A stretch of DNA of 64,000 nt from Oceaniglobus ichthyenteri (GTDB lineage: Bacteria > Pseudomonadota > Alphaproteobacteria > Rhodobacterales > Rhodobacteraceae), in contig NZ_QAGK01000003.1 in NCBI RefSeq assembly GCF_003057885.1, forward strand, positions 1 through 64,000, written 5' to 3'. A model generated the notes under the pieces. The model made no database searches, was not told the DNA's origin, and saw only the letters and a list, made by a program, of their open reading frames with translations. Positions 37,806 to 47,325 of this stretch are shown in pieces. A program made the translations under genes and the position numbers. Each line of letters opens with the position of its first letter. Within the stretch, counting starts at the first letter, position 1.

Positions 37806-38039
37806 ATGACAACCTGGCTTCCCACGCTGATCACCAAAACCCCCGAAGAAGGCTATGAATTGGCAGTCAAACTCAGCCGTGTGGCGATCAAGATGACGCA
37901 ACCTGATGCCGCAATCCGCGAAAAGCTGCGCCCCGAATACGCACAGGATTCTGACGCGCTGATTGCGTCAAGTCAGGTGGTTGCGACCCATTTTGCAACG
38001 GTGGCCGCCGCCAACGGATATTGGACCGACGTGTCATGA
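37806..38039 (+). CDS. Hexameric tyrosine-coordinated haem protein (HTHP)
   Basis: The 77-residue protein matches HTHP described from Silicibacter pomeroyi (TWLPTLITKTPEEGYELAVK, VVATHFATVAAANGYW). Tyr45 in LRPEYAQ is at the position that binds haem in that family. The family forms a six-haem ring with catalase- or peroxidase-like activity in vitro; its physiological role is unsettled. The neighbours (DUF6522, NnrS, NnrU) suggest a role with nitrogen oxides. It overlaps the DUF6522 gene by 4 bases. Confidence 0.93.
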   Translation: MTTWLPTLITKTPEEGYELAVKLSRVAIKMTQPDAAIREKLRPEYAQDSDALIASSQVVATHFATVAAANGYWTDVS

Positions 38040-38332
38040 CACGGGTTGAGATCAATCGCGACGGGTTTGTCGTGGACGCCGCGGTGATTGCCGCCGCCTG
38101 CGGGATAAGCCCCGAACAAGTGCAGCCGCTGATGCGCGCCGGGCAGATCACATCGGTAAGCGAAACCGGCGTTGACGAAGACGCCGGGCGCGCACGCCTG
38201 ACGTTTCATTACGCCGGGCGGGCGGTGCGGATCGTGATTGATCAGGCCGGAACCATATTGAAACAGGTCAGTTTTCCGGCACGCGGTGGCCTGTCGGGGT
38301 CTGAGAAATCTGGGCATAAGAGTGTGAAATGA
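38036..38332 (+). CDS. DUF6522-like protein
   Basis: The 98-residue protein (MTRVEINRDGFVVDAAVIAA) has the pattern of DUF6522: a beta-strand start, GISPEQVQPLMRAGQIT, an SETGVDEDAG loop and a hydrophobic sandwich ending near GTIL. The function is unknown. It sits between HTHP and NnrS with start/stop overlaps on both sides. A recognisably similar domain occurs inside the Nfu-like protein at 53630. Confidence 0.75.
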   Translation: MTRVEINRDGFVVDAAVIAAACGISPEQVQPLMRAGQITSVSETGVDEDAGRARLTFHYAGRAVRIVIDQAGTILKQVSFPARGGLSGSEKSGHKSVK

Positions 38333-39534
38333 CGCAGACCACATCCGAGCAAAGCCGCCAATGGCAAGGGCCAGCGGTGTTTTCCTATGGGTTTCGCCCG
38401 TTCTTTTTATTCGGGGCAGTTTGGGCAGCCCTGGCCATGGTGCTGTGGATTCTCATGCTGGCGGGCCTGATTGCATTGCCCACCGCACTTGATCCGGTGT
38501 CTTGGCACGCGCATGAGTTCCTGTTTGGATATCTGGGCGCAATCATTGCCGGATTCCTTTTGACCGCCGTGCCCAATTGGACCGGGCGATTGCCGGTTGT
38601 CGGATGGAATCTGGCGGGGCTGTTTGCCCTGTGGGTGGCCGGGCGCGTTGCGGTTGCCAGTTCGGCGATCTGGCCGGTTGGCCTGTCCGAAGTTGTTGAT
38701 CTGTCATTCCTGGTGGTGCTGGGCGCGGTGATCCTGCGCGAAATCGTCGTGGGCAAGAATTGGCGCAACCTTTTGGTTTTGGCGCTTTTGTCGGTGTTCG
38801 CCCTGGCCAATCTTATTTTTCACCTTGAGGCGGCGCGCGGCGATGTTGCCGCGCAGGGCATTGGCCTGCGTCTGGGCATTGGGGCCGTGGTGATGATGAT
38901 TGTGGTGATCGGGGGGCGGGTGGTGCCATCGTTCACGCGCAATTGGCTGGTTCAGCGAAAGGCCGAACGCCTGCCCGCGCCCCCGATGCAGCGGTTTGAC
39001 AAGGCGACGTTTTTGATCACGGTGCTGGCGCTGGTTGCATGGGTGGGCGCGCCCGATCACGGGGCGGTGGGTGGCGCGCTTTTGATTGCGGGGGTTCTGA
39101 ATGCGGCCCGTCTGGCGCGCTGGCAAGGTGGGCAAACCCTGTCAGAGCCGCTTTTGTGGATATTGCATCTGGGCTATGCCTTTGTGCCGCTTGGCGCGAT
39201 TTTCGCCGCCCTTGCGATTTTGTGGCCCGATCTGTTTCCCGCCATCGCGGCACAGCATTTCTGGATGGCGGGGGCGTTTGGCGTGATGACCGTGGCGATG
39301 ATGACCCGCGCCACCCTGGGCCACACCGGGCAAAAGCTGGTGGCCGGGCCGGGCACACTGGCGCTGTATCTGGTGCTGATCGGGGCGGTGGTGGCGCGCA
39401 CGGCCGCAGCAATCTGGCCTGATCTGGCAATGCTGTTTCACACCCTGTCCGGCGTGTTTTGGATCGGGGCCTTTGTCGGGTTTGGCGTTGTTTACGGCCC
39501 ATGCCTGATGACCCCGAAACCGGCCCGGCGATGA
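38329..39534 (+). CDS. nnrS: NnrS family protein
   Basis: The 401-residue membrane protein has twelve predicted helices and the NnrS pattern (FSYGFRPFFLFGAVWAALAM, DPVSWHAHEFLFGYLGAII, GGRVVPSFTRNWL). NnrS is a haem- and copper-containing protein that relieves nitrosative stress in denitrifiers. It overlaps the DUF6522 gene and nnrU by 4 bases each. Confidence 0.95.
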   Translation: MTQTTSEQSRQWQGPAVFSYGFRPFFLFGAVWAALAMVLWILMLAGLIALPTALDPVSWHAHEFLFGYLGAIIAGFLLTAVPNWTGRLPVVGWNLAGLFALWVAGRVAVASSAIWPVGLSEVVDLSFLVVLGAVILREIVVGKNWRNLLVLALLSVFALANLIFHLEAARGDVAAQGIGLRLGIGAVVMMIVVIGGRVVPSFTRNWLVQRKAERLPAPPMQRFDKATFLITVLALVAWVGAPDHGAVGGALLIAGVLNAARLARWQGGQTLSEPLLWILHLGYAFVPLGAIFAALAILWPDLFPAIAAQHFWMAGAFGVMTVAMMTRATLGHTGQKLVAGPGTLALYLVLIGAVVARTAAAIWPDLAMLFHTLSGVFWIGAFVGFGVVYGPCLMTPKPARR

Positions 39535-40199
39535 CCGGCTGGTTGACATTCGCGGGGATTTTCGCGCTGTTTTTCGCAACGCATTCGATCCCCGTGCGCC
39601 CGCCCGTCAAACGGCAGATCGTGCGTCATGTCGGGCCACGGGGTTTCACCATCGGCTATTCCATCCTGTCGTTGGTGATGCTGGCGCTGCTGATCTGGGG
39701 GGCGGATCGTGCACCGTTTGTATTGGTGTGGGGCGAGGCACCGTGGCACCGGCCCATTGTCTGGGCGGGCATGTTTGCCGCCTGTCTGATCCTGGCGGCG
39801 ACCATCGGGCGGCCCAATCCGTTTTCGTTTGGGGGGCGAAATGATCAGGCGTTTGATCCTGAAAATCCCGGCCTGATCGGATATATGCGCCACCCTTTGT
39901 TGATTGTGCTGGCGCTTTGGGCGGGGCTGCATGTGTTGGGCAATGGCGATCTGGCCCATGTATTGCTGTTTGGCACGCTCACGCTTTTTGCGCTGCTTGG
40001 GTTTCGGATTGTGGATATGCGAAAGAAACGCATTCTGGGGCCCGAAACCTGGGCGCGGCTTTTGTCGCAAACGCGCGCGGCGCGGCATGTGGGGATGCCA
40101 TCACGCGACACCTTGTTGCGCATCGCTGCGGGGGTGGTTGGGTATCTGATCCTTGTGGCTCTGCATCCGGTGGTGATTGGACAGCCGGTGTTTTTATAG
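39531..40199 (+). CDS. NnrU family protein
   Basis: The 222-residue membrane protein shows about six helices and the NnrU pattern FFATHSIPVRPPVKRQ, then IGYMRHPLLIVLALWAGLH. NnrU is required for nitrite/NO metabolism in some Rhodobacter strains and resembles methyltransferase-type membrane enzymes (distant). It is the last gene of the rightward HTHP cluster, and is convergent with the HPP gene. Confidence 0.9.
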   Translation: MTGWLTFAGIFALFFATHSIPVRPPVKRQIVRHVGPRGFTIGYSILSLVMLALLIWGADRAPFVLVWGEAPWHRPIVWAGMFAACLILAATIGRPNPFSFGGRNDQAFDPENPGLIGYMRHPLLIVLALWAGLHVLGNGDLAHVLLFGTLTLFALLGFRIVDMRKKRILGPETWARLLSQTRAARHVGMPSRDTLLRIAAGVVGYLILVALHPVVIGQPVFL

Positions 40200-40225
40200 G
40201 CTGGGCGCGGCAACGCACAGCCACC

Positions 40226-41359
40226 CTATTGCAGACTGACCCGGGCCAGCGCGCTGATCAGATCGGTGCGCGTCACGATCCCGATAATCCTGTCCTCTGC
40301 CAACACCGGCACGGCATCGACATCGCCTTCGGCCATGAGCGGCAGCAGCGCGGTCAGCGATGTTTCGGCAATGGCGCGGGGGCTGTCGGTGTTCATGATA
40401 TCGGCGGCGCGGGCTGTGGTGTTGCGATTCAAAAGGTGCCGCAGGGCCGGGCCAAACCTTTGACGCAGGCGCGCGGCATCCTGGCGGGCATGGTCGATCA
40501 GATGAAACTGAAAGATAACGCCCAAAAACCGTTGTTCATCGTCCACCACGGGTAGGGCGGTAAACCGGTGGCGAAGGAAAAGATCGGCGATATGTGAAAG
40601 CCGTGCATCCGGTTTCACGGTAATCAGGGCGCGCGACATGATATCGGCGGCAGTGACCGGCCCGGTGCGGTGTGTCGCGGCCTGAAGTTCGGCAGCACCG
40701 ATAAGACGGGCAAGATCTTCAACACCAAGGTTGAAGGACTGTCGATATTTATCAAGAATCGCGGTCAGCTCTTCCTCTGACAGGCCAAGGCGTTCGGTGG
40801 GTTCGGGGTCTTGGGTGCCGTGGGTGTTTGGATCGTCAAACTGGCGAAACGGATAATGCCGCCCGGTCAGGCGGCTGTAAATCATCGCAACCCCAACCAG
40901 AATCACGGTGCCCAGGGCCACCGGCGTCAGGGCAAACATGAACCCAAGATCGCGCATCGCATCCGGGCTCATTGCCGCGGTCATGGCGATCGCCCCGGCG
41001 GGCGGGTGCAGCGCCCGGCACAAAATCGTTGCCGCAATCGCCAGGCTGACCGCCAGCGCAATGCGCAAGACCGGATCACCGACCGTCAGGCACACGGCCA
41101 CGGCCACAACTGCGGCAACCGTATTGCCGACAATCGCTGACCAGGGCTGTGCCAGCGGGCTGTTGGGCACGGCAAACAGCAACACCGCGCTCGCGCCGAA
41201 CGGGGCGATCAGATACAGCCCTAGCCGCAGATCGACCGTGGGCGACAGAACAAACAGCCCCACCATTCCCAACCCCAGAAATGCGCCAAGACCGGCGCGC
41301 GCCGCCTCAAGCGGTGAGGTGCGCGCCACGGCCGGCCCGAATGATTGCAATTTCAGCAA
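40226..41359 (-). CDS. HPP-family protein with tandem CBS domains
   Basis: The 377-residue protein has four predicted N-terminal TM helices (HPP family; HPPAGAIAMTAAMSPDA is the HPP signature) followed by two CBS repeats (MSRALITVKPDARLSHIADL and MNTDSPRAIAETSLTALLPL). Related plant and cyanobacterial proteins transport nitrite. The CBS pair suggests nucleotide sensing. Its promoter region includes the palindrome at 41399, so it is probably controlled with denitrification. Confidence 0.88.
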   Translation of the reverse strand: MLKLQSFGPAVARTSPLEAARAGLGAFLGLGMVGLFVLSPTVDLRLGLYLIAPFGASAVLLFAVPNSPLAQPWSAIVGNTVAAVVAVAVCLTVGDPVLRIALAVSLAIAATILCRALHPPAGAIAMTAAMSPDAMRDLGFMFALTPVALGTVILVGVAMIYSRLTGRHYPFRQFDDPNTHGTQDPEPTERLGLSEEELTAILDKYRQSFNLGVEDLARLIGAAELQAATHRTGPVTAADIMSRALITVKPDARLSHIADLFLRHRFTALPVVDDEQRFLGVIFQFHLIDHARQDAARLRQRFGPALRHLLNRNTTARAADIMNTDSPRAIAETSLTALLPLMAEGDVDAVPVLAEDRIIGIVTRTDLISALARVSLQ

Positions 41360-41398
41360 GAGCGCGCCTTTCGTTTGTGGCCTGTGCCGTGTCCAAGT

Positions 41399-41412
41399 TT
41401 GCGCTTACGCAA
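41399..41412. promoter_or_regulatory. FNR/Dnr-type palindrome TTGCG-N4-CGCAA
   Basis: TTGCGCTTACGCAA is a perfect inverted repeat with the TTG-N8-CAA frame of Crp/Fnr regulators. It is 40 bases before the HPP start and 55 bases before the DUF1858 start, so it can serve both divergent genes. The nearby Dnr-type regulator (41677) is the likeliest ligand. Confidence 0.65.
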
Positions 41413-41466
41413 CGTCCCTTGCGGCGGTGGGCCTTATAAACACCGGATGATGGAGGAGTGAAACCT

Positions 41467-41676
41467 GTGAAAACGCCAAAACTCGAAGATCCCGATATGA
41501 CCCTGGACATGTTGATGTCGAACTGGCCAGAAACGATTGCCGTGTTTCTGCGTCACAAGATGTTATGTGTCGGCTGTATGGTGAATTCGTTTCACACCGT
41601 GGTTGATGCCTGTCAGGAATACGGGCTGGATGAACAGGCGTTTCGCGCTGAAATCCACGATGTGATCCGTCTGTAA
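41467..41676 (+). CDS. DUF1858 domain protein
   Basis: The 69-residue protein has the CVGC motif (Cys34, Cys37 from the GTG at 41467) and the DUF1858 pattern LDMLMSNWPETIAVFLRHKM. An AGGAG 8 bases upstream supports GTG 41467, although the earlier GTG at 41458 remains open. Such short domains are found in denitrifiers and anaerobes, often near Dnr/Fnr genes. The exact role is not known; the Cys pair could bind a metal or a redox centre. Confidence 0.78.
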   Translation: MKTPKLEDPDMTLDMLMSNWPETIAVFLRHKMLCVGCMVNSFHTVVDACQEYGLDEQAFRAEIHDVIRL

Positions 41677-42366
41677 TCAGAGATCGCCCAAAACCGTCAG
41701 CCGGTGTGGATCGCAGATGATGATCTTCTTGCGCTGGCTGGTGATCAGGCCGTCTTTTTCCCATCCGCTCAGCAGGCGGCTGACTGTTTGCAGCGTTGTG
41801 CCGGCCATTTCCGACACATCCTTACGGGTTATCGGAAAGCTGATTTCGATGCCATCTTCGGTGCGTCGCCCCGATTGGTTGACCAACCGCAGCAGCGCGC
41901 GGGCAATGCGTTGTTCGACGTGCTGTGTCGACATTTCAACGATACGGGTATTCATTTCATCGACACGATCCCCGACAACCTTGTAAGTTTCCGTGGCAAA
42001 CCCCTGATAATCAGTAACAAATTCGCGCCACAATGATGTGGGCCAAGACAACGCCAGAATTTCACAGGCGGCGATTGCGGTGGCCGGATAGGTATCGCGC
42101 CCCAAGGCCTGGGCAATGCCAAACAGCTGTCCCGATGGAATATGCAGGAACGTGACCTGTTCACCGTTCGGGGTGATCTTGACCACCCGCACCGTGCCAT
42201 CAAGCAGCAGAAAAAACCGGCGCGCCGGGGCGGATTGTTCGAATACGGATACGTTGGAGTCAAACCTGTGGCTTGTCGCCTGATCGAGAATCGCCCTGAT
42301 CTGCGGTTTTTGCAGTTGGCGAAACGGTGGCAGCGGCGACAGCAGGCTTTCATCCAGTTTATGCAA
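41677..42366 (-). CDS. Crp/Fnr-family regulator, Dnr/NnrR type
   Basis: The 229-residue protein has a cyclic-nucleotide-like N-terminal beta barrel and a C-terminal HTH (ITRKDVSEMAGTTLQTVSRL, then LSGWEKDG). The N-terminal Cys cluster of FNR is absent, so a haem-NO type sensor (Dnr/NnrR) is more likely than an oxygen-sensing FNR. It lies between the HPP/DUF1858 pair and the nos operon, both of which carry TTG-N8-CAA sites. It converges tail-to-tail with the DUF1858 gene, with no gap. Confidence 0.88.
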   Translation of the reverse strand: MHKLDESLLSPLPPFRQLQKPQIRAILDQATSHRFDSNVSVFEQSAPARRFFLLLDGTVRVVKITPNGEQVTFLHIPSGQLFGIAQALGRDTYPATAIAACEILALSWPTSLWREFVTDYQGFATETYKVVGDRVDEMNTRIVEMSTQHVEQRIARALLRLVNQSGRRTEDGIEISFPITRKDVSEMAGTTLQTVSRLLSGWEKDGLITSQRKKIIICDPHRLTVLGDL

Positions 42367-42707
42367 GGCTTTGTTCCAATTTCCAATTGTCTCCCAGTGA
42401 TAAGGCCAATGCGCCAGAACGACCAGTGGTCAGAGGCACACAATGATCCGCAAAAAGGTTAAGCTGGCACAACGTTCGGCCCCGCGCCTGAGGTTAGGCA
42501 GGGCGCAATGCTTATTCGTCTGGACGTGACTGAAATGTTTCAACCTGCTCTTCTGGCCTATGCTTTGATGCCAGACTGCTGCGCAGACTCTGAAAACGGC
42601 GGGCGTTGGGTCATGCAGGTATTAAATTCACCACAAAGCTTGGCAGACCGGTCAGAATTTGTTCTAGATCAAAGCGTGGGCTTTGATCACGGGGCATGTG
42701 TGTCTTC
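42367..42707. other. Divergent promoter region, Dnr regulator / nos operon
   Basis: The 341-base gap holds no gene. The right-hand end contains the binding-site cluster at 42659-42688 described separately; the rest presumably contains the regulator promoter. No known RNA was recognised. Confidence 0.5.
42659..42688 (+). promoter_or_regulatory. FNR/Dnr-type site and overlapping palindrome upstream of nosR
   Basis: TTGTTCTAGATCAA (42659-42672) has the TTG-N8-CAA frame with a good right half-site (ATCAA). It is followed by GATCAAAG-CGTGGG-CTTTGATC (42667-42688), a perfect 8-bp inverted repeat sharing the ATCAA half. They precede the first nos-operon gene by 20-50 bases and are well placed for activation by a Crp/Fnr-family protein. 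Confidence 0.55.
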
Positions 42708-43172
42708 ATGAAGAACGCAATTTCCATATTGTTCAGTCTGGTCCTTGGGGTGTGCCTTGCATTCTATGGCCCCGCTGACATGGCCAAAGCCGATGGCGGT
42801 GGCGCGGTCTTTGCGATTGAGATTTGCGCCAATGCAGGCGCGACGACCGTCTATGTCGATGCCGATGGCAACCTTGTCGAACCGGCCGCAGACTGTGCCG
42901 AATGTCTGACATGCTGTCAGGCCGCCATGGCGCAGCTCTGTGTGACCCCCGGAGCGATTCAGGCCCTTGTTCTTTCCAGCGAAAAGGCGGATCTGCCCCT
43001 TTCCGATACGCCCCACCTGAATAAACGAAATACCCACCCCTCGCCGCGCGGCCCCCCTGCCGGGCATGTCTCTTTGTTTACGGTGACCGGGCTGATCGCA
43101 CATGATCAGGCTCTTGCCGGTCATAAGACGCGCAGCGACGGGCGACCTCTCTCTAAGGACGCCGACGCATGA
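42708..43172 (+). CDS. DUF2946-like exported protein, nos operon leader gene
   Basis: The 154-residue protein starts MKNAISILFSLVLGVCLAFY (signal peptide) and has FAIEICANAGATTVYVDADG, followed by a Cys cluster (63, 66, 69, 70, 78). The layout matches DUF2946, whose members occur beside copper-handling genes. It overlaps the nosR start by 4 bases, so it may aid copper delivery to NosZ (inference). The ATG at 42708 is preferred to the earlier in-frame start at 42696 because it opens the signal peptide. Confidence 0.7.
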   Translation: MKNAISILFSLVLGVCLAFYGPADMAKADGGGAVFAIEICANAGATTVYVDADGNLVEPAADCAECLTCCQAAMAQLCVTPGAIQALVLSSEKADLPLSDTPHLNKRNTHPSPRGPPAGHVSLFTVTGLIAHDQALAGHKTRSDGRPLSKDADA

Positions 43173-45373
43173 AAACCCTTCTTTCCCCCCTTAAAATCAT
43201 GGTATTTGTCGCGACATTGCTTCTGTCGGGGCTTCCGGTTGCGGCGCAAAGCGTGCTGTCGGCTCTGCTGCCGGATGTTGTGGCAAGTGAGCTGGTCGAG
43301 GGCGCCGATGGCTTTGGCGCGGTGCACCCGGATATACCGGTGGTTCAGGTGCTCAGGGGCGGTGAGAGGATCGGCTGGGCCTATGTCACGTCGGATTTTG
43401 TGTCGACCACCGGGTATTCGGGCAAACCGATTCACACCATGGTGGCGATTGATGACGCGGCACAGGTGATCGGCGTCGAGCTGGTCAAACACTCTGAACC
43501 GATTGTTCTGATCGGCATTCCCGACAGCAAGGTCAAAGCGCTGGTTGCCAATTATCGCGGGCTTGATCTGGTGGCCGAGGCGGAATCTGGCGGCACCGCG
43601 CACCAGCTTGATATCATCTCGGGCGCCACCGTTACCATTATGGTGATTGACGATTCCATCGTGCGTGCCGGTCTGAAGGTGGCGCGCCAGCTGGGGCTGG
43701 GCGGTCTGGCGGTTGAGGCCCCCGATGCCGGTCCGCAATTTGAAATCAACCCAGACGCCGAAGCATCGGATGATTGGATGACCCTTGAGGGCGACGGCAC
43801 CTTGCGCCGTCTGTCGTTGGATGTGGGGCAGGTGAATGCCGCCTTTGCCGCGATGGAAGACGAACGCGCAGGTCAGCGCGCCCTGACCGAAGCCCCCGAA
43901 ACCACCTTTATCGAAATGCAGGCGGCCCTGGTGTCGCATCCGGCCATCGGGCGGGCGATTCTGGGCGAGGCGGTCAACGACAACCTGAATGATTGGCTGG
44001 ACGAGGGCGATCATGCTGTCGCCATCGTCGGGCGCGGGCTGTATTCGTTCAAGGGGTCTGGCTATGTGCGCGGTGGGATTTTCGACCGTATTTTCCTGAT
44101 CCAGGATGATATATCGGTGCGGTTCCGTGACCGGATGCACAAACGGATCAACACAATCGCCGCCGACGGCGCGCCGGTTTTTGCCGAGGCCGACCTGTTC
44201 AAGATTCCCGCCGACAGCGGATTTGACCCGACCAAACCGTTCCGCATTCAACTTTTGGTGCAGCGTGAGGTGGGCGCGATTGAAAAGGTGTTTACCACCT
44301 TTGATTTGGGTTATCAGCTGCCGCCGCAATACATCCGCGCCGTGGCCCCCGCGGCCGCACCCGAGGCGTCAGGCGCCGCTGTGGCCGCCGCAGCGCAAAG
44401 CGAAACAGACGCGCAACAGGCATTGTGGAAACGGATCTGGGCCGGCAAAAAGGTTGAAATCGCGGTGCTGGTGGTGATGCTGACCATCCTGACCGGCGTG
44501 TTCTTTTTCCAAAGCTTTGCAGTGCGCAACGAGCGTTGGTTCTATTGGTTCCGGATCGGATATCTGACCGTTGTGCTGGTTTATCTGGGCTGGATTTCGA
44601 ACGCGCAATTGTCGGTGGTGAACCTGATGGCGCTGTTCGGCTCGCTTGTGTCCGGCTTTAGCTGGCAGGCGTTCCTGCTTGATCCGCTGACGTTCATTCT
44701 GTGGTTTGCGGTGGCGGCGGCGCTGTTGTTTTGGGGGCGGGGGGCCTATTGCGGCTGGCTGTGCCCGTTCGGCGCCTTGCAAGAGTTGTTGAATCAGGTG
44801 GCGCGGGCGCTGCGCATTCCGCAATGGACGCTGCCCTGGGGCCTGCATGAACGGCTGTGGCCGCTGAAGTACATGATCTTTCTGGGCCTGTTCGGCGTCT
44901 CGCTTGTCAGTATTGAACAGGCCGAGCATCTGGCCGAGGTCGAACCGTTCAAGACCGCGATCATCCTGAATTTCGTACGCGCCTGGCCGTTTGTGGCCTA
45001 TGTTGCGGCGCTGTTGATTGCCGGTTTGTTCGTTGAACGGTTCTTCTGCCGCTATCTTTGCCCGCTGGGTGCCGCACTTGCGATACCGGCGCGGTTGCGG
45101 ATGTTTGACTGGCTCAAGCGCTATAAGGAATGTGGCAACCCCTGTCAGACCTGCGCCCACCAATGCCCGGTTCAGGCGATTCACCCGACCGGCGAAATCA
45201 ACCCGAACGAATGCATCGACTGTCTGCATTGTCAGGTGTTGTACCAATCGGAAACCCAATGCCCCGTTGTCATCAGAAAACTGAAACGGCGCGAAAAAGT
45301 TGGCGCTGTGCCTGATCTTGGCCGCGCTGCGATGGGTCATCCAAACCAACCAAAACCACAAAGTATCAACTGA
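43169..45373 (+). CDS. nosR: Nitrous-oxide reductase electron donor NosR
   Basis: The 734-residue protein has a signal peptide and a periplasmic FMN-binding domain with the covalent-flavin motif SGATVT (residues 151-156). After residue 400 come TM segments, two CxxxCP motifs ([12 protein letters not shown] and [11 protein letters not shown]) on cytoplasmic loops, and a C-terminal pair of 4Fe-4S sites ([29 protein letters not shown]). It donates electrons to, and is needed for expression of, NosZ. It is the usual second gene of Rhodobacterales nos operons. Confidence 0.97.
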   Translation: MKTLLSPLKIMVFVATLLLSGLPVAAQSVLSALLPDVVASELVEGADGFGAVHPDIPVVQVLRGGERIGWAYVTSDFVSTTGYSGKPIHTMVAIDDAAQVIGVELVKHSEPIVLIGIPDSKVKALVANYRGLDLVAEAESGGTAHQLDIISGATVTIMVIDDSIVRAGLKVARQLGLGGLAVEAPDAGPQFEINPDAEASDDWMTLEGDGTLRRLSLDVGQVNAAFAAMEDERAGQRALTEAPETTFIEMQAALVSHPAIGRAILGEAVNDNLNDWLDEGDHAVAIVGRGLYSFKGSGYVRGGIFDRIFLIQDDISVRFRDRMHKRINTIAADGAPVFAEADLFKIPADSGFDPTKPFRIQLLVQREVGAIEKVFTTFDLGYQLPPQYIRAVAPAAAPEASGAAVAAAAQSETDAQQALWKRIWAGKKVEIAVLVVMLTILTGVFFFQSFAVRNERWFYWFRIGYLTVVLVYLGWISNAQLSVVNLMALFGSLVSGFSWQAFLLDPLTFILWFAVAAALLFWGRGAYCGWLCPFGALQELLNQVARALRIPQWTLPWGLHERLWPLKYMIFLGLFGVSLVSIEQAEHLAEVEPFKTAIILNFVRAWPFVAYVAALLIAGLFVERFFCRYLCPLGAALAIPARLRMFDWLKRYKECGNPCQTCAHQCPVQAIHPTGEINPNECIDCLHCQVLYQSETQCPVVIRKLKRREKVGAVPDLGRAAMGHPNQPKPQSIN

Positions 45374-45384
45374 AAGGATACGTT

Positions 45385-47322
45385 ATGTCAGAGGACAAAA
45401 AACTACCGATTTCCCGCAGGAGCCTTTTGGCTGCGACGGCCGGTAGCGCCGCGTTGGCCGGCGCCTGGGGCGGACGCGCCATGTTGGCTGGCGGTGCCGT
45501 TGCCGGTGCCACCCTTGCCACGGCCACCAGCGCACGCGCTGCTGCCGGTGCCGAGGTCGGGCCGGGCCAGTTGGACGAATACTATGGCTTCTGGTCTTCG
45601 GGTCAGTGCGGCGAAATGCGGATCCTGGGTGTTCCGTCGATGCGCGAACTGATGCGTATTCCGGTATTCAACACCTGTTCGGCCACCGGTTGGGGGATCT
45701 CCAACGAATCCAAGAAAATCCTGACCGAGGGCCTGCTGCCCAAGACCAAGGAATATCTGGCGGCCAATGGTCATGAGTTCCCGCCAAACGGCGATTTGCA
45801 CCACCCGCACATGTCCTTCACCGAAGGCACCTATGACGGTCGGTTCCTGTTCATGAACGACAAGGCCAACACCCGTGTTGCCCGCGTACGTTGTGACGTG
45901 ATGAAATGCGACAAGATCATCGAGATCCCCAACGCCAAGGCGATCCACGGTCTGCGTCCGCAAAAATGGCCCCGCACCAACTATGTCTTCTGTAATGGCG
46001 AAGACGAAGTGCCAATGGTCAACGATGGCAAAATCCTGGACGAGCCGGAAAAGTATGTAAACTTCTACACTGCCGTGAATGCCGACGAAATGACGGTGGC
46101 GTGGCAGGTGATGGTCACCGGCAACCTGGATAACACCGATTGCGATTATGACGGCAAATATGCCTTCTCGACCTCGTACAACTCGGAAATGGGCATGACC
46201 CTGGCCGATATGACCGAGGCCGACATGGACCATGTTGTTGTCTTCAACATCAAGGAAATCGAAAAGGGCATCGAAGCGGGCGATTACATTGAGCTGAACG
46301 GCGTCAAGGTGATCGACGGGCGCAAGGGCCAGAACAAGAAATACACCCGCTATATCCCGATTCCGAACAACCCGCACGGCTGCAACATGGCACCCGACAA
46401 GATTCACCTGTGCATCGCGGGCAAACTGTCGCCCACCGTGTCGGTGATCGACGTGCGCAAACTGGACGCGGTGTTCGCCGACGAAGCCGAGCCGCGCAGC
46501 GTTGTGGTGGCCGAGCCGGAACTGGGTCTTGGGCCGCTTCACACCTGCTTTGATGGTCAGGGCCGTGCGTTCACGACACTGTTCCTCGACAGCCAGGTGG
46601 TGATGTGGGACATTGAAAAGGCGATCCAGCTGTATAACGGCGAAGATGTCGATCCGATCATCTCCAAGCAGGACGTGCATTACCAGCCCGGCCACAACTC
46701 GACCGTGATGGGTGAAACCCTGGAGGCAAGCGGCAAGTACTATCTGACGATGAACAAGTTCTCCAAGGACCGGTTCCTCAATGTCGGACCGCTCAAGCCC
46801 GAAAACGAACAGTTGTTCGCGATCGACGGCGACAAGATGACCCTGATCCACGACGGCCCCACCTTTGCCGAACCCCACGATGCAATTCTCGTGGACCCCA
46901 GCAAGGTGAACCCGAAATCGGTCTGGGATCGCAACGATCCGATGTGGGCCGAAACCCGCAAACAGGCCGAGGCCGATGGCGTCGATCTGGACGACTGGCA
47001 AGAGGAAATCATCCGCGACGGCAACAAGGTGCGCGTCTATATGTCGGCCAACGCGCCCAGCTTTTCGATTGAAAAGTTCACGGTGCAGCAGGGCGACGAA
47101 GTGACGATCATCGTGACCAACCTGGATGACATCGACGATCTGACCCACGGGTTCACCATGGGCAACCATGGCGTCGCGATGGAAGTGGCACCGCAAGCAA
47201 CCGCTTCGGTCACCTTTGTGGCGGCACAGCCTGGCGTCTTCTGGTACTATTGCCAGTGGTTCTGCCACGCGCTTCACATGGAGATGCGCGGCCGGATGTT
47301 TGTTGAGCCAAAGGCAGCCTAA
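45385..47322 (+). CDS. nosZ: Nitrous-oxide reductase NosZ (clade I, Tat-exported)
   Basis: The 645-residue protein has a Tat signal ([20 protein letters not shown]), the CuZ histidine region around [17 protein letters not shown] in a seven-bladed propeller and a C-terminal cupredoxin with the CuA ligands C623, C627, H631 and M634 ([12 protein letters not shown]). It reduces N2O to N2 in the periplasm, the last step of denitrification. The length and Tat signal place it in clade I. It starts 11 bases after nosR. Confidence 0.98.
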   Translation: MSEDKKLPISRRSLLAATAGSAALAGAWGGRAMLAGGAVAGATLATATSARAAAGAEVGPGQLDEYYGFWSSGQCGEMRILGVPSMRELMRIPVFNTCSATGWGISNESKKILTEGLLPKTKEYLAANGHEFPPNGDLHHPHMSFTEGTYDGRFLFMNDKANTRVARVRCDVMKCDKIIEIPNAKAIHGLRPQKWPRTNYVFCNGEDEVPMVNDGKILDEPEKYVNFYTAVNADEMTVAWQVMVTGNLDNTDCDYDGKYAFSTSYNSEMGMTLADMTEADMDHVVVFNIKEIEKGIEAGDYIELNGVKVIDGRKGQNKKYTRYIPIPNNPHGCNMAPDKIHLCIAGKLSPTVSVIDVRKLDAVFADEAEPRSVVVAEPELGLGPLHTCFDGQGRAFTTLFLDSQVVMWDIEKAIQLYNGEDVDPIISKQDVHYQPGHNSTVMGETLEASGKYYLTMNKFSKDRFLNVGPLKPENEQLFAIDGDKMTLIHDGPTFAEPHDAILVDPSKVNPKSVWDRNDPMWAETRKQAEADGVDLDDWQEEIIRDGNKVRVYMSANAPSFSIEKFTVQQGDEVTIIVTNLDDIDDLTHGFTMGNHGVAMEVAPQATASVTFVAAQPGVFWYYCQWFCHALHMEMRGRMFVEPKAA

Positions 47323-47325
47323 ACG

